Origin: Polynucleobacter sp. AP-Reno-20A-A9
Lineage (GTDB): Bacteria > Pseudomonadota > Gammaproteobacteria > Burkholderiales > Burkholderiaceae
Length of the DNA: 64,000 nt
Direction: 5' to 3'
Assembly (NCBI RefSeq): GCF_018882085.1
Contig: NZ_JACVPB010000009.1
Location: forward strand, 1-64,000
The notes beneath the pieces were generated by a model. The model ran no database searches and was not told the origin of the DNA. It saw only the letters and a program-made list of their open reading frames with translations. This document shows positions 63,484 to 64,000 of the stretch, piece by piece (position 1 is the stretch's first letter; each line of letters begins with the position of its first letter). Both the position numbers and the translations under genes were made by a program.

Positions 63484-64000
63484 ATGAACAAACTCGGCAC
63501 TCTTTATTTGGTTCCCAACACACTGGGTGACGATGGTCGCGCCGAGCAATTGCCCTGGGTACTTCCATCGGAAACGATTACGCAAACTGCCAAGCTACAG
63601 CACTGGATTGTTGAGGATGCCAAAACGGCGCGTGCGCTATTAAAAGCAATCGATTCTATTTCTCCATTGGCATGCTCTATTCAAGAAATGCAAATGAGTG
63701 AATGGCGTGGTGCTGCACGCAATGCAAAGTATGGTGATGCGGTTAAGCCGGCAGATTTACTTAAGCCTTTGCTTGCCGGAAATGATATGGGCTTGATGTC
63801 TGAAGCGGGGGTCCCCGGTGTTGCTGACCCTGGTGCAGAGTTAGTGCTGGCAGCCCACAAGCTAGGCGCCCAAGTGAAGCCACTCATTGGGCCGAGCTCG
63901 ATCTTGTTGGGTCTAATGGCAAGTGGGCTCAATGGTCAACGCTTTGCATTTCAGGGGTACTTGCCTCATGACACCCATGAGCGCACCGCCAAGCTCAAGC
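63484..64000 (+). CDS. SAM-dependent methyltransferase, RsmI-like, truncated by window end
   Basis: 172 residues are visible. MNKLGTLYLVPNTLGDD at the start and GLMSEAGVPGVADPGAELVLAAH (about 102-124) are typical of the tetrapyrrole-methylase fold shared with RsmI. GPSSILLGLMASGLNG (about 138-153) follows. It lacks the usual RsmI opening (LYVVATPIGN), so it may be the paralogous family next to maf in many betaproteobacteria. The target is unknown. Confidence 0.85.
   Translation, partial: MNKLGTLYLVPNTLGDDGRAEQLPWVLPSETITQTAKLQHWIVEDAKTARALLKAIDSISPLACSIQEMQMSEWRGAARNAKYGDAVKPADLLKPLLAGNDMGLMSEAGVPGVADPGAELVLAAHKLGAQVKPLIGPSSILLGLMASGLNGQRFAFQGYLPHDTHERTAKLK

Noticed and set aside
1-64000. 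Defence systems, prophage, CRISPR arrays, toxin-antitoxin pairs
   Set aside because: I looked through all gaps and gene products and found none. The mobile content seen is limited to two insertion sequences.

Overview
The window looks like chromosomal DNA of a low-GC betaproteobacterium of the family Burkholderiaceae. Polynucleobacter or a close relative is my best guess. That rests on gene order (alaA-hom-thrC-moeA-moaD-moaE; rpsF-priB-rpsR-rplI-dnaB; lepA-lepB-rnc-era-recO-pdxJ-acpS-nagZ; rpmF-plsX-fabH-fabD-fabG-acpP-fabF) and on protein character. No database search was possible, so the taxon is an inference.

Layout. 1-120: end of an IS30-type insertion sequence. 148-2250: HIT protein and isocitrate lyase (glyoxylate shunt). 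2251-8187: accessory metabolism, with an amidohydrolase plus MFS transporter pair, a 5-oxoprolinase (fused PxpB-PxpC, then PxpA) and a second MFS transporter. 8240-11186: ClpB with a heat-shock type promoter, and a small GIY-YIG protein. 11292-15682: a gamma-glutamyltransferase-like enzyme and an oxalate/formate-type MFS transporter, separated by a complete IS150-like element that has landed in the loop of their shared terminator. 15900-22514: a lipoprotein, molybdopterin genes (moaE, moaD, moeA), threonine genes (thrC, hom) and alaA.

22594-29726: a lipid A aminoarabinose (Arn) cluster, with a Mth938-like protein, ArnT, ArnB, ArnC, separately encoded ArnA formyltransferase and decarboxylase halves, and ArnD. 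29759-32643: a PrxQ/Bcp peroxiredoxin, then a PIN-PhoH ATPase behind a 160-nt leader that ends in an intrinsic terminator next to the ribosome binding site, then an NlpC/P60 lipoprotein. 32671-36371: an autotransporter and a small secreted two-repeat protein. 36493-39436: dnaB and ribosomal protein genes. 39571-41956: asparaginase, lexA (probably leaderless and self-repressed) and a lipoprotein. 42050-44884: tRNA-Cys, tRNA-Gly, pgsA, uvrC. 44883-46601: earP and efp (EF-P arginine rhamnosylation). 46689-47426: alpha carbonic anhydrase. 47451-56404: nagZ to degP. 56455-62795: fatty acid and phospholipid synthesis, rpmF and yceD. 62838-64000: maf and a partial RsmI-like methyltransferase.

Most of the window is core housekeeping sequence. 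No CRISPR array, prophage or toxin-antitoxin pair was seen. The best candidates for new biology are regulatory: the phoH leader, terminator-like hairpins inside two coding starts (amidohydrolase and NlpC/P60), the IS insertion that splits a terminator, and a promoter/SOS-box arrangement implying a leaderless lexA mRNA. No stretch over about 300 bases lacks a gene.
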